Below, piece after piece: positions 7,812-16,016 of a stretch of 46,264 nucleotides of DNA. Origin of the DNA: Lachnospiraceae bacterium (GTDB taxonomy: Bacteria; Bacillota; Clostridia; Lachnospirales; Lachnospiraceae); the NCBI GenBank assembly GCA_024694625.1, contig JAILJP010000058.1, positions 1 to 46,264 of the forward strand, written 5' to 3'. A program made the position numbers and the translations under genes. Positions within the stretch are counted from its first letter, which is position 1, and the number at the start of each line of letters is the position of its first letter. A model generated the notes under the pieces. It saw only the letters and a list, made by a program, of their open reading frames with translations, did no database searches and was not told the DNA's origin.

Positions 7812-9231
7812 AATATTTCAGAAATTCCATTCTTTAAGAAAAAGATCTTTTTTTGCCATCCTTTTTGTGGGACTTGTACCAAGTTTCATACTTACAATTT
7901 TATCTTATCAGTTTCTTCGTGACCGCTTGATATCCAGTGACGTTACCGACATGGCTACTCAGGCGGCTTTAATTTCCGATGAACTTATTTCCAGTGACTA
8001 TTTTTCAAACCCTGATCAGGAAGCCATCAATCTAGAACTTTCTTCTGTGGGAAATGTGTACTCCGGTCGTGTGATGATTTTGGATAATACATTAATGGTA
8101 ATTAAAGATACCTATGATATGTATGAAGGCCGTACCATGGTTTGGGAAAATGCCATCATCAGTGCGTATGGAGATACTACTTCGGATTATGATGAGGAAA
8201 ACCGTACCCTTACGGTAGCGATTCCTGTCATGGTAGAAGAAGAAGTTAAGGGTATCGTTATTATTACCGAATCGGCAGAGTATATTGAAACTATATTGGA
8301 ATACTATCGTTCCTTTGGTATTTTGGTCTTTATCATTATTTTGATTTTGATTGTGGCTTTGGCCATTGCTCTTTCCTATTTTACGGCACGTCCTTTGATA
8401 CATGTGAAAAAAGCAATAGATAATCTGTCCAAAGGTTTTGGCGACGGTACATTGAATGTGGATGAGGTGGCGGAGACGGTGGATATTTCCGAAGCCTTTA
8501 ACCGATACAATTCCCAAATGAAGCTTTTAGATGATTCCAGACAGGAATTTGTATCCAATGTGTCTCACGAATTAAAGACGCCTCTTACTTCCGTAAAGGT
8601 GTTGGCGGAGTCCATTACATCCATGGGAGATGGCGTTCCGGTGGAAATGTATCAGGAATTTATGACAGATATTGTTAGTGAAATTGACAGGGAAACTAAG
8701 ATCGTAAATGACTTATTGTCTCTCGTAAAAATGGATAAGACAGATGCCACTATGGATGTTTCTCCGGTGAATATGAATGAGTTGATTGAGATTATTATGC
8801 GTCGATTGAAACCCATTGCGGAAAAGCAGCAAATAGAATTGGTGATGGAAAGTTTTCGCCCGGTTACAGTGGAAATGGATGAGGTAAAGTTCTCTTTGGC
8901 TCTTTCCAACTTAATTGAAAACGGTATTAAATATAATGAGCCGGGAGGATATGTCCATGTATCCTTAAATGCGGATCATAAGTATTGTTATATTCGTGTG
9001 GAAGATTCCGGATTGGGGATTCCGGAGGATTCTCTGGACCATATTTTTGAACGATTCTATCGTGCGGATAAGTCTCATAGCCGGGAAATCGGTGGTACCG
9101 GCCTTGGTCTTGCCATTACTCAAAATGCAATTCGCATGCATCATGGAGAGATTAAAGTAGCCAGTACCTTGGGAGAGGGAACTACTTTTGATGTGAGAGT
9201 ACCTTTAAGCTATATAAAGGAGGAGGCATAA
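7804..9231 (+). CDS. Membrane sensor histidine kinase
   Basis: A 475-residue kinase partnered with the regulator just upstream. Transmembrane segments lie at about residues 16-38 and 172-194, enclosing an extracellular sensor domain of about 130 residues. A HAMP-like linker follows (TARPLIHVKKAIDNLSKG). The HisKA box is FVSNVSHELKTPLTSVK with His255. The ATPase domain has the N box LSNLIENGIKYN, the G1 box DSGLGIPEDS near 401 and the G2 box GGTGLGL at 430-436. The arrangement matches WalK/PhoR-type kinases without a cytoplasmic PAS domain being obvious. The signal it senses cannot be told. Confidence 0.93.
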   Translation: MNKIFQKFHSLRKRSFFAILFVGLVPSFILTILSYQFLRDRLISSDVTDMATQAALISDELISSDYFSNPDQEAINLELSSVGNVYSGRVMILDNTLMVIKDTYDMYEGRTMVWENAIISAYGDTTSDYDEENRTLTVAIPVMVEEEVKGIVIITESAEYIETILEYYRSFGILVFIIILILIVALAIALSYFTARPLIHVKKAIDNLSKGFGDGTLNVDEVAETVDISEAFNRYNSQMKLLDDSRQEFVSNVSHELKTPLTSVKVLAESITSMGDGVPVEMYQEFMTDIVSEIDRETKIVNDLLSLVKMDKTDATMDVSPVNMNELIEIIMRRLKPIAEKQQIELVMESFRPVTVEMDEVKFSLALSNLIENGIKYNEPGGYVHVSLNADHKYCYIRVEDSGLGIPEDSLDHIFERFYRADKSHSREIGGTGLGLAITQNAIRMHHGEIKVASTLGEGTTFDVRVPLSYIKEEA

Positions 9232-9234
9232 GTT

Positions 9235-10146
9235 ATGAAAAAGAAATTATACCTTGTTTTTGTGTGTGCCTTTCTTCTTTTTAATCTGGTGGCTTGCAAA
9301 AACAAAGAAGAGACAGCCGGAAATTATTTGTATTTTATCAATAATGAGGGAACGGGATTGATTACCATTCCCTATGAATATAAAGGCGATTCCGCTTATG
9401 ACAGAGTAGGAGAATTACTGGAGGCTTTGTCTGAGGACGTGGTGGATGTGGATTATCACAATCCTATTTCCGACGGGATTGAAGTGACTTCTTATGAATT
9501 AAATGATGGAGCACTTACCCTACATTTCAACGAAGAATATGAAACATTGACGGATACCAATGAAGCCTTGCTTCGCGCAGCGGTGGTAAAAACCGTGATT
9601 CAGGTGGAAGGGATTGATAATGTTAGTTTTTACATTGGCAACTATCCTTTGCTTGATTCCCATGACACTGCAGTGGGGGCTATGACTGACGATAGCTTTT
9701 TATATGACTACGGAAAGGCACAAAGCCAATCGGAGTCAAAGGTTTTAACCTTGTATTATGCAACGGAAGATGGCAACAATTTGAAAGCTTTGACCCAGAC
9801 GGCTCATTACAGTGCCACCATCCCTTTGGAACAGGTGGTGTTAAATTGTTTGATGCAGACTCCGGAAAAAGAGGGAGTAATGTCAGCGATTCCGGAGGGA
9901 ACAAAGGTCCTTTCCGTTGTGATCAATGAAGGTATTTGTTATGTGACTTTGGATACGGGTATTTTGAATTTGCCGGAAGGGGAATCTCGAGATGTAGCGA
10001 TTTATTCTTTGGTAAATTCCCTTTGTGAATTGGATACGGTTTCTAAAGTTCAGATTATTGTAAACAGTGAATCCGATGCTTCTTTGCTGGGAAATGATAT
10101 GGTAAGCGGTACATACTCCGCAAACTATGATTTGGTGGTAGAGTAG
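9235..10146 (+). CDS. GerMN-domain lipoprotein
   Basis: A 303-residue exported lipoprotein. The signal peptide ends in lipobox NLVAC near residues 17-21. Two GerMN modules follow (about 50-145 and 175-290), seen as the repeated pattern of a threonine/leucine strand, a DALLRAAVVKTV or DVAIYSLVNSL helix and a VSFYIGN or VQIIVNSE strand. It begins 4 bp after the kinase gene, so it likely belongs to the same transcript and may work in the cell envelope stress or signalling circuit. GerM proteins act in sporulation in Bacillus, but this domain is widespread and does not itself show sporulation. Confidence 0.85.
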   Translation: MKKKLYLVFVCAFLLFNLVACKNKEETAGNYLYFINNEGTGLITIPYEYKGDSAYDRVGELLEALSEDVVDVDYHNPISDGIEVTSYELNDGALTLHFNEEYETLTDTNEALLRAAVVKTVIQVEGIDNVSFYIGNYPLLDSHDTAVGAMTDDSFLYDYGKAQSQSESKVLTLYYATEDGNNLKALTQTAHYSATIPLEQVVLNCLMQTPEKEGVMSAIPEGTKVLSVVINEGICYVTLDTGILNLPEGESRDVAIYSLVNSLCELDTVSKVQIIVNSESDASLLGNDMVSGTYSANYDLVVE

Positions 10147-10174
10147 CTTTTATAAAAAATATTGGGAGGATGTT

Positions 10175-12559
10175 ATGGCACTTTTAAAGAGGTTGCCCTA
10201 TCGTCCCATGGTAATCGTGTTGGCTTTCTATATGCTGATATTTCCCTTTGTGTTTCGAAGGCAATATCAGCTGGCCGATGCGGCCTTTTCTTATTATGAT
10301 GATGGGCAAACTGTTGATGTAAGGGGGATTGTTTACAAAAAAGAAGTAAAAAACAATTCCTGCAAAATCTATTTAAAAAACTTGTACATTTCCAAAACTT
10401 CCTTTCCGGGAAGGGCGATTCTGGTTGCGGAATCGGATGAATTTCCATTAGGTTCAAAATTACATATTTATGGAAGGATAGCTTCGTTTTCAATAGCGGA
10501 AAACGAGGGCTCTTTTGATGAAAAAAATTATGCTTTAGGGCAAGGGATTTTTCTTCGTGTGGAATTGCTAAAGATTTATTCTTGCGAGAGTTCAAGAGTT
10601 TCTGCTTTTTTGGAGTTTATGTATCAATTGAAAAAGTCCCTAAAGGAATTTTATGAGTTGTGTTTGCCCGGGGAGGAAAGTGGACTTTTGGCTGCTATGA
10701 CATTGGGAGACAAAAACAGTTTGGATGAAGAAGTAAAGACGTTGTTTTCCCATGCGGGGCTTTCTCATATTTTAGCTATATCCGGTCTTCATATTTCTAT
10801 TGTAGGTATGGGACTTTATGGATTCTTGCGAAAAAGGAAGCTGCCATTTGGCGTTTCCGGAAGTCTTTCTTTTTTGGCAGTGATACTCTATTGCTTTATT
10901 ACAGGATTTGGAGTGTCTTCCCTTCGGGCTTCCATTATGTTTGGAGTGTTTATGCTAGGGCAGGTATTAGGAGAAAAATACGATATGTTGTCGTCTTTTT
11001 CTCTGGCATTGATGTTGGTGCTAAGTATTCAACCATTGTCTTTAGTGAATTGTGGCTTTGTTTTTTCCTTTGGTGCGATTTTTGGAATTATAGCCGTGGC
11101 AAATCCAATGATGAATAGTTATGAGAAAAGATGTAAAAAGCGATTTGAACACACCCTTCGTTATCGAAAAGGAATGTACTATCGAAAAAGTTTAAAAGAA
11201 AAACTGGTTACATCTATTTTATTTTCCTTGGGAGTGCAGCTTTTTACCTTACCTATGGTAGCGTGTTTTTACTATCGGGTCCCAGTGTATGTTGTGGGAT
11301 TAAATGTAATTATGCTTCCAATCCTAGGTATCGTAATTGGTTGCGGTTTTTTGGGAGGCTTGATAGGCGTTTTGGGGAGCACACTTCTTTTGTCGTCTTA
11401 TGTGCTAGTCACTTGTCTAGGGTGGATTTTGTCAAATATGGGACGCCTTTTCCTTTGTCTATGTCATGTTGTTTTATATTTTTATGAGCATTGTTCCGAC
11501 TTAAGTTTGCAACTTCCTTTTGCCCAAGTGGTTACAGGAAAACCCTCAGTCTGGAAAATGATTATTTACTATATAGTTTTGTTTTCCTTTGTATGGGGGA
11601 GACAGGTGGTTCTTTTTTTGAAAAACAAATTGGAAAGGGAAGGTTTTTTGAATCCAAGGCGCTATGTAGGGGCTTCATTTTTGATAGGGGTGTTTTGTCT
11701 GTTTTTGCTGTCCTTTCATCTTGGACGTCCTTGCGAGATTGATATGCTTTTTGTGGGGCAGGGAGACGGCATCTTTATTTGTTCAAAAGAGGGTGTAGTC
11801 TTTTTTGTGGATGGAGGCAGTTCTTCCAAAAAAGAATTGGGAAAATATGTATTGGAACCATTTTTACTGTATCATGGTGTGAACGAAGTGGATTATTGGA
11901 TGCTTTCCCATATGGACAGTGATCATATTTCAGGGTGTATGGAGTTATTGGAATCTGGATTTGGTATAAAAAATTTGGTGCTTACCAGTACCGTAAAGAC
12001 GGAAGAGGATGAAACGGCCAAAAGTCACTATAAGTCTTTGGTGGAATTATGTGAAAAAAATCATACGAAGATTATTTACATAGAAGAAGGAGAAAAATTG
12101 GGAACCAAAAGTCTTAGCTTTACCTGTTTGGCACCAAAACAGCCTTCGGATTTTGAGGGAACCAATGAAAACAGTATGGTGCTAAAAATGTCTTATGGAA
12201 AGTTTGATATGATCTTTACCGGGGATATTGGAAGCGAGCAGGAAAAAAGGTTGCTAGAAACCTATGATTATGGGAAAAACAGTGCCTTTGTAGATATTGA
12301 AGTTTTAAAATCTGCCCATCACGGTTCAAAGAATTCCAACAGTACGTTGTGGTTGGAAACGCTGCAACCAAAACTTTGTGTGATCTCCGCAGGCAAGAAT
12401 AATCTATATGGTCATCCTTCAAAGGAAACGCTAGAGCGAATGAAGCAGGAAGGAATTTATTATTTGTGTACCATGGACTCTGGACAAATCAAACTTCAGC
12501 CCCAAAAAGACGGTGATTTTACCCTGGATATTTTTTTGGATGAAATGGAGAAAAATTAA
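10175..12559 (+). CDS. comEC: ComEC/Rec2 DNA internalization channel
   Basis: A 794-residue inner-membrane protein that carries single-stranded DNA into the cell during transformation. It has an N-terminal membrane segment, an OB-like DUF4131 region (about 30-150), and the multi-pass Competence domain (about 160-510) with the typical HILAISGLHISIVG. A C-terminal metallo-beta-lactamase-like domain carries SHMDSDHISG near 585 and FTGDIGSEQE near 680. All three domains are intact. GGGAGGA stands 4 nt before the ATG. It follows the GerMN gene by 28 bp. comEB, found between comEA and comEC in Bacillus, is absent. Confidence 0.95.
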   Translation: MALLKRLPYRPMVIVLAFYMLIFPFVFRRQYQLADAAFSYYDDGQTVDVRGIVYKKEVKNNSCKIYLKNLYISKTSFPGRAILVAESDEFPLGSKLHIYGRIASFSIAENEGSFDEKNYALGQGIFLRVELLKIYSCESSRVSAFLEFMYQLKKSLKEFYELCLPGEESGLLAAMTLGDKNSLDEEVKTLFSHAGLSHILAISGLHISIVGMGLYGFLRKRKLPFGVSGSLSFLAVILYCFITGFGVSSLRASIMFGVFMLGQVLGEKYDMLSSFSLALMLVLSIQPLSLVNCGFVFSFGAIFGIIAVANPMMNSYEKRCKKRFEHTLRYRKGMYYRKSLKEKLVTSILFSLGVQLFTLPMVACFYYRVPVYVVGLNVIMLPILGIVIGCGFLGGLIGVLGSTLLLSSYVLVTCLGWILSNMGRLFLCLCHVVLYFYEHCSDLSLQLPFAQVVTGKPSVWKMIIYYIVLFSFVWGRQVVLFLKNKLEREGFLNPRRYVGASFLIGVFCLFLLSFHLGRPCEIDMLFVGQGDGIFICSKEGVVFFVDGGSSSKKELGKYVLEPFLLYHGVNEVDYWMLSHMDSDHISGCMELLESGFGIKNLVLTSTVKTEEDETAKSHYKSLVELCEKNHTKIIYIEEGEKLGTKSLSFTCLAPKQPSDFEGTNENSMVLKMSYGKFDMIFTGDIGSEQEKRLLETYDYGKNSAFVDIEVLKSAHHGSKNSNSTLWLETLQPKLCVISAGKNNLYGHPSKETLERMKQEGIYYLCTMDSGQIKLQPQKDGDFTLDIFLDEMEKN

Positions 12560-12568
12560 GAAAAACGG

Positions 12569-12597
12569 TTGACAATCTCTTTTTGCCCATATAAAAT
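12569..12597 (+). promoter_or_regulatory. Sigma-A promoter of rpsT
   Basis: A perfect -35 TTGACA (12569-12574) and -10 TAAAAT (12592-12597) are spaced by exactly 17 nt, about 90 nt before the S20 gene. This is the best-scoring promoter in the neighbourhood. Confidence 0.8.
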
Positions 12598-12637
12598 AAC
12601 AAAGTACGTTTACATTGAACTGTCCGTGTCCAGGCTA

Positions 12638-12677
12638 CAATGTAATCAATTATTTATATGAATTACACATTACATTG
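12638..12677 (+). promoter_or_regulatory. Stem-loop in the rpsT leader touching the Shine-Dalgarno
   Basis: CAATGTAAT (12638-12646) pairs with ATTACATTG (12669-12677). The last G of the stem is the first base of the ribosome site GGAGGTG (12677-12683). This could influence translation of S20. S20 autoregulation is known in E. coli, but nothing here proves a shared mechanism. Confidence 0.4.
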
Positions 12678-12689
12678 GAGGTGTAGGAA

Positions 12690-12953
12690 TTGGCTAATAT
12701 TAAATCAGCAAAGAAGAGAGTATTAGTTACAGCTACTAAGACTGAAAGAAATAAAGCAATCAAGTCTAAGGTTAAGACTTCTATTAAAAAGGTAGAAGCA
12801 GCTGTTGCTGAAGGAAACAAGGATGCAGCTTTAGAAGCACTTAAGAATGCTACTGTTGATATCGACAAGGCTACAACCAAGGGCGTTTACCACAAGAACA
12901 ACGCTTCTCGTAAAGTTTCCCGTCTTGCAAAAGCCGTTAACAAAATGGCTTAA
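12690..12953 (+). CDS. rpsT: 30S ribosomal protein S20
   Basis: An 87-residue, lysine- and alanine-rich protein that binds 16S rRNA. The family pattern is clear: ANIKSAKKRVLVTATKTERN at the start, AAVAEGNKDAALEALKNATV in the middle and KGVYHKNNASRKVSRLAKAV at the end. It starts with TTG at 12690, 6 nt after GGAGGTG. A UUG start is common for S20. It is a single-gene unit with its own promoter and a terminator shared with the convergent holA. Confidence 0.97.
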   Translation: MANIKSAKKRVLVTATKTERNKAIKSKVKTSIKKVEAAVAEGNKDAALEALKNATVDIDKATTKGVYHKNNASRKVSRLAKAVNKMA

Positions 12954-12972
12954 TCTTTTAAGAATAAATAAA

Positions 12973-13004
12973 AACCTTCGGTTCCGTCAGCCGAAGGTTT
13001 TTTT
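12973..13004. terminator. Intrinsic terminator shared by rpsT and holA
   Basis: AACCTTCGG (12973-12981) pairs with CCGAAGGTT (12991-12999), followed by a T run. On the minus strand a run of T also follows (complement of the A-rich 12965-12974), so it may stop both convergent genes. Confidence 0.85.
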
Positions 13005-13014
13005 GTTTGTTTTT

Positions 13015-14016
13015 TTATCTTTGACTATATTTCATCATAAGAAGTTCTACGCCGATTTTTTCACTCATTTTACCGGAACGGATTTCGGTAATGGTGGAAG
13101 CAGCATCATCCAATAAAGAAGTGATGTCTTCTTTTGAAAAGAATTTTAACATACCCATTTTTAAGTATTTTTGTACCACAAATGGATAAAGATTTAATTC
13201 CTTGGCTGCGGTGGCGGGATTGTATCCGTTATCCAAAAGTTCGTCCAAAGCCAAAAGATGTTTAAACTGTCGGATAATGTTGGACATAATCATCATGGGT
13301 GGAACCTTTGATACCAATAGTTCTTCGTAAAGGCGAAGGACGGTGGCACTGTCTTTGTTTCCAATGGCGTTGATCATGTCAAAGATGTGATCCTGATAGG
13401 TAGGAGAAGCAATGGCTAAAACATCTTCTTCTGTAATGGTATCCTTATCCCAGCAGTAGGAGATGATTTTTTCGATTTCATTATTCATATACTCCATGTT
13501 TCGAATATCTTTGTTGGAGTATGTAGCCTCGCTAAATGCCTGCCAGGCACCGTTTGTCATATTTTTATTGTAGCTTTTGGCACGATTTACAATCCAAATC
13601 TGAAGGTCACGCTCAGAGGGCATGTTACACTCTACCAGACCGTCCACTTTTTGGATGGCTTTAAATACGCCGGTGGTTTTCTTGACAGAACTTTCGTTGA
13701 AAATAACGTAAGAACTTTCCGGTATATTTTTAATACAGTCGGCAATGACATCATTGGGAGATGCACAGAAGCCACTGTCATATAAAACGGTAACACGTTT
13801 GTCGGATAAGAAAGGCACCGTTTGAATGGTATTTGCAACACCTTGAGGGTCGGGCTTTTCTTCTTTATATACGGTAAAGTTCATATCGTTTTCGTCAACA
13901 CCTAAGGCTTTGATAAGATTTTGGGTCATTTGCTTTCGTAAATAAGCCTCCTCGCCATAGATGAGATAGACGTGTTTTAATTGTCCTGATTTGATATCTG
14001 CATTTATATTACTCAT
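13015..14016 (-). CDS. holA: DNA polymerase III delta subunit
   Basis: The clamp-loader subunit that opens the sliding clamp. The 333-residue protein has the family N-terminus HVYLIYGEEAYLRKQMTQNL near residues 14-33, with HolA-like segments such as VNRAKSYNKNMTNGAW and the C-terminal LDDAASTITEIRSGKMSEKIGVELLMMK. It is convergent with rpsT, whereas in Bacillus holA (yqeN) and rpsT are also neighbours. It is divergent from the sensor-GGDEF gene, with 92 bp between the starts. Confidence 0.92.
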   Translation of the reverse strand: MSNINADIKSGQLKHVYLIYGEEAYLRKQMTQNLIKALGVDENDMNFTVYKEEKPDPQGVANTIQTVPFLSDKRVTVLYDSGFCASPNDVIADCIKNIPESSYVIFNESSVKKTTGVFKAIQKVDGLVECNMPSERDLQIWIVNRAKSYNKNMTNGAWQAFSEATYSNKDIRNMEYMNNEIEKIISYCWDKDTITEEDVLAIASPTYQDHIFDMINAIGNKDSATVLRLYEELLVSKVPPMMIMSNIIRQFKHLLALDELLDNGYNPATAAKELNLYPFVVQKYLKMGMLKFFSKEDITSLLDDAASTITEIRSGKMSEKIGVELLMMKYSQR

Positions 14017-14041
14017 GGTCTTAATGTTATCACAAATGGTC

Positions 14042-14071
14042 TTGACATGCCATTACTGAAATGGGTAACAT
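14042..14071 (+). promoter_or_regulatory. Candidate promoter of the sensor-GGDEF gene
   Basis: TTGACA (14042-14047) and TAACAT (14066-14071) are spaced by 18 nt in the divergent gap with holA. The -35 is perfect and the -10 is moderate. Confidence 0.5.
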
Positions 14072-14108
14072 TACTGTGAGAAATTTTTTATTTAGGGGAT
14101 AAATTGAA

Positions 14109-16016
14109 ATGAAAAAAATCATGTTTTTAACCGCGGACTGGAATCCGGAAATCGCGGAAAAGGTATATAATGCTATTTATGAAGCAGCAGATCGATTGGA
14201 TTTTTCTATGGATATTTTCTCCTGCTTCGGTGGCATGGTAGAAGAGGGAAATATCATTGGCGAATATGATATTTACAAGCTTCCGAATTTTAAGGATTAT
14301 GACGGTGTTTTGGTTATGGCATCTCAAATTCATGCGGAAACAGCAAGAGACAGAGTCGTGGCCCTTACCCGAGATGCAAATATACCTGTGGTAAGTATCA
14401 ACGTTCCTTTGGAAAATACCATTCAGGTAGGAACGGACAACTATCATTCTTTTTGCCAGATGGTGGAGCACGTCATCTGTGAACACCATGCACAAAATAT
14501 TATGCTGCTGGAAGGCCCCAGAGGATATGAGGCAGACATTCGTAAGCAGGCATTTATCGATACCATCAGTCGCTACGATTTACATGATAGTGTTTCCTTC
14601 TTTAAAGGGGATTGGAGCATGAAGTCTGGAAACCGTTGTGCGGAAAAGATTCTTTTGGATAAGGAGCATCTTCCCGATGCTGTGATTTGTGCAAATGATG
14701 ACATGGCCATTGGGTGCGCTGAACGGTTGGAATTGTCCGGAGTGCATATTCCGGAGGATTTGATTATTACCGGATTTGATGATAATGAAAGTTCTAGAGT
14801 GTTTTCTCCTTCCATTACGACCGTATCCAGAGATTACAATAAAATGATTTTAGATGCTATGGAAAATGTTCTTGCAGAGATTGAGAAAAAACCCCATCAA
14901 AAGGTGTTATTCTGTGATCACCAGTTGATGCTTCGTGAGTCTTGTGGTTGTAAAGAGCATTCTGACGAAGGGGTTAAAATGTTTCGCCGACGCTATACCT
15001 CTATGAATCGCCGATTGTCAGAGGTTGAGTTTGAATTAGACAAAATGACCGGAGAGTTCTTTGGCTCCAATTGCGCATATCGTCTATTTGAAAACGTAGA
15101 AAAATACTCCGGCTCCTTTGGCGTGGAGGATATTTATGTATTTGTGTATCATCAGTATTTTTCTTCTATTTTGGACGGAAAACCCACGCTGCAGCCTCAG
15201 GCATTTCATCTGGTTGATTTGATTGCCTGTCATGAGAACCGACCCTTTGTGGATGAAAAGGAACATATCTATAAAACTTTTGAGATCAATGAGTTGATTC
15301 CAAAAGACATTCATGAAACCTCTCGGGTATGGTTGTTCTATCCCATTCATTTTATGGAAGAACCCATTGGGTATGTTGCATTGAAAAACTTTGAGCCGTC
15401 GATTTGTCGACGTCAGATTCGTAGACCACTCAATATTTTTGCTATGGCTATGGACAATCTTAGACAAAAGATTCGTCTTGAAAAAATGAATAAGGCACTG
15501 GGAGAAAAGGCGGATAGGGATCCTTTGACCGGTCTGTTTAATCGCTATGGTTTTTCAGCCCATGTACTTCCGGTAAAAGAGTATGTGTTAAACAACAATA
15601 ACATTTTAGAATTTTTATTCATTGATGTGGATGAGATGAAACAGATTAATGATAATTACGGACATGGTGCCGGAGATCAGTGCCTGGTTACTTTAGCAAA
15701 AACCATTATGGATATTTCTTACCGGGAACACTATAAAGAAGATAACTTCATTGCTATGCGTTTCGGTGGAGATGAGTTTATTATTGTGTGCGAAAAGAAA
15801 AAAACTTCTTTTGCAAAATTATTAAATCAGGAAGTTGGAAAGATGAACATGCTTCGGCAGTATCCTTTCGATATTAAGATTTCTGTTGGCGTTTTGAATA
15901 TTTCACCTGAAGATAATTTTACAGAGGATGAGATTATTAAAATTGCGGATGACCGCATGTATGAAGAAAAACGAAAAAAGAAAAGTGAGATTGAAAACGA
16001 TGAACAAAACAAATGA
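14109..16016 (+). CDS. Periplasmic-binding-protein-like sensor with GGDEF diguanylate cyclase domain
   Basis: A 635-residue protein. Residues 1-270 form a LacI/RbsB-type sugar-binding fold, seen in DGVLVMASQIHAETARDRVV, NAVICANDDMAIGCAERL-like segments and EDLIITGFDDNESSRVFSP. No signal peptide, helix-turn-helix or membrane segment is visible, so it should sense a cytosolic ligand. A middle region of about 190 residues of unknown fold follows. A GGDEF domain starts at about 467 (DPLTGLFNRYGF) and has an intact GGDEF at 553-557, so it should make cyclic di-GMP. The RxxD inhibitory site is not seen at its usual position. It overlaps the next gene by 17 bp. Confidence 0.88.
   Translation: MKKIMFLTADWNPEIAEKVYNAIYEAADRLDFSMDIFSCFGGMVEEGNIIGEYDIYKLPNFKDYDGVLVMASQIHAETARDRVVALTRDANIPVVSINVPLENTIQVGTDNYHSFCQMVEHVICEHHAQNIMLLEGPRGYEADIRKQAFIDTISRYDLHDSVSFFKGDWSMKSGNRCAEKILLDKEHLPDAVICANDDMAIGCAERLELSGVHIPEDLIITGFDDNESSRVFSPSITTVSRDYNKMILDAMENVLAEIEKKPHQKVLFCDHQLMLRESCGCKEHSDEGVKMFRRRYTSMNRRLSEVEFELDKMTGEFFGSNCAYRLFENVEKYSGSFGVEDIYVFVYHQYFSSILDGKPTLQPQAFHLVDLIACHENRPFVDEKEHIYKTFEINELIPKDIHETSRVWLFYPIHFMEEPIGYVALKNFEPSICRRQIRRPLNIFAMAMDNLRQKIRLEKMNKALGEKADRDPLTGLFNRYGFSAHVLPVKEYVLNNNNILEFLFIDVDEMKQINDNYGHGAGDQCLVTLAKTIMDISYREHYKEDNFIAMRFGGDEFIIVCEKKKTSFAKLLNQEVGKMNMLRQYPFDIKISVGVLNISPEDNFTEDEIIKIADDRMYEEKRKKKSEIENDEQNK

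Noticed and set aside
8092-8517. A 141-codon minus-strand ORF opposite the histidine kinase gene.
   Set aside because: Shadow of the kinase coding sequence; composition and lack of start signals argue against it.
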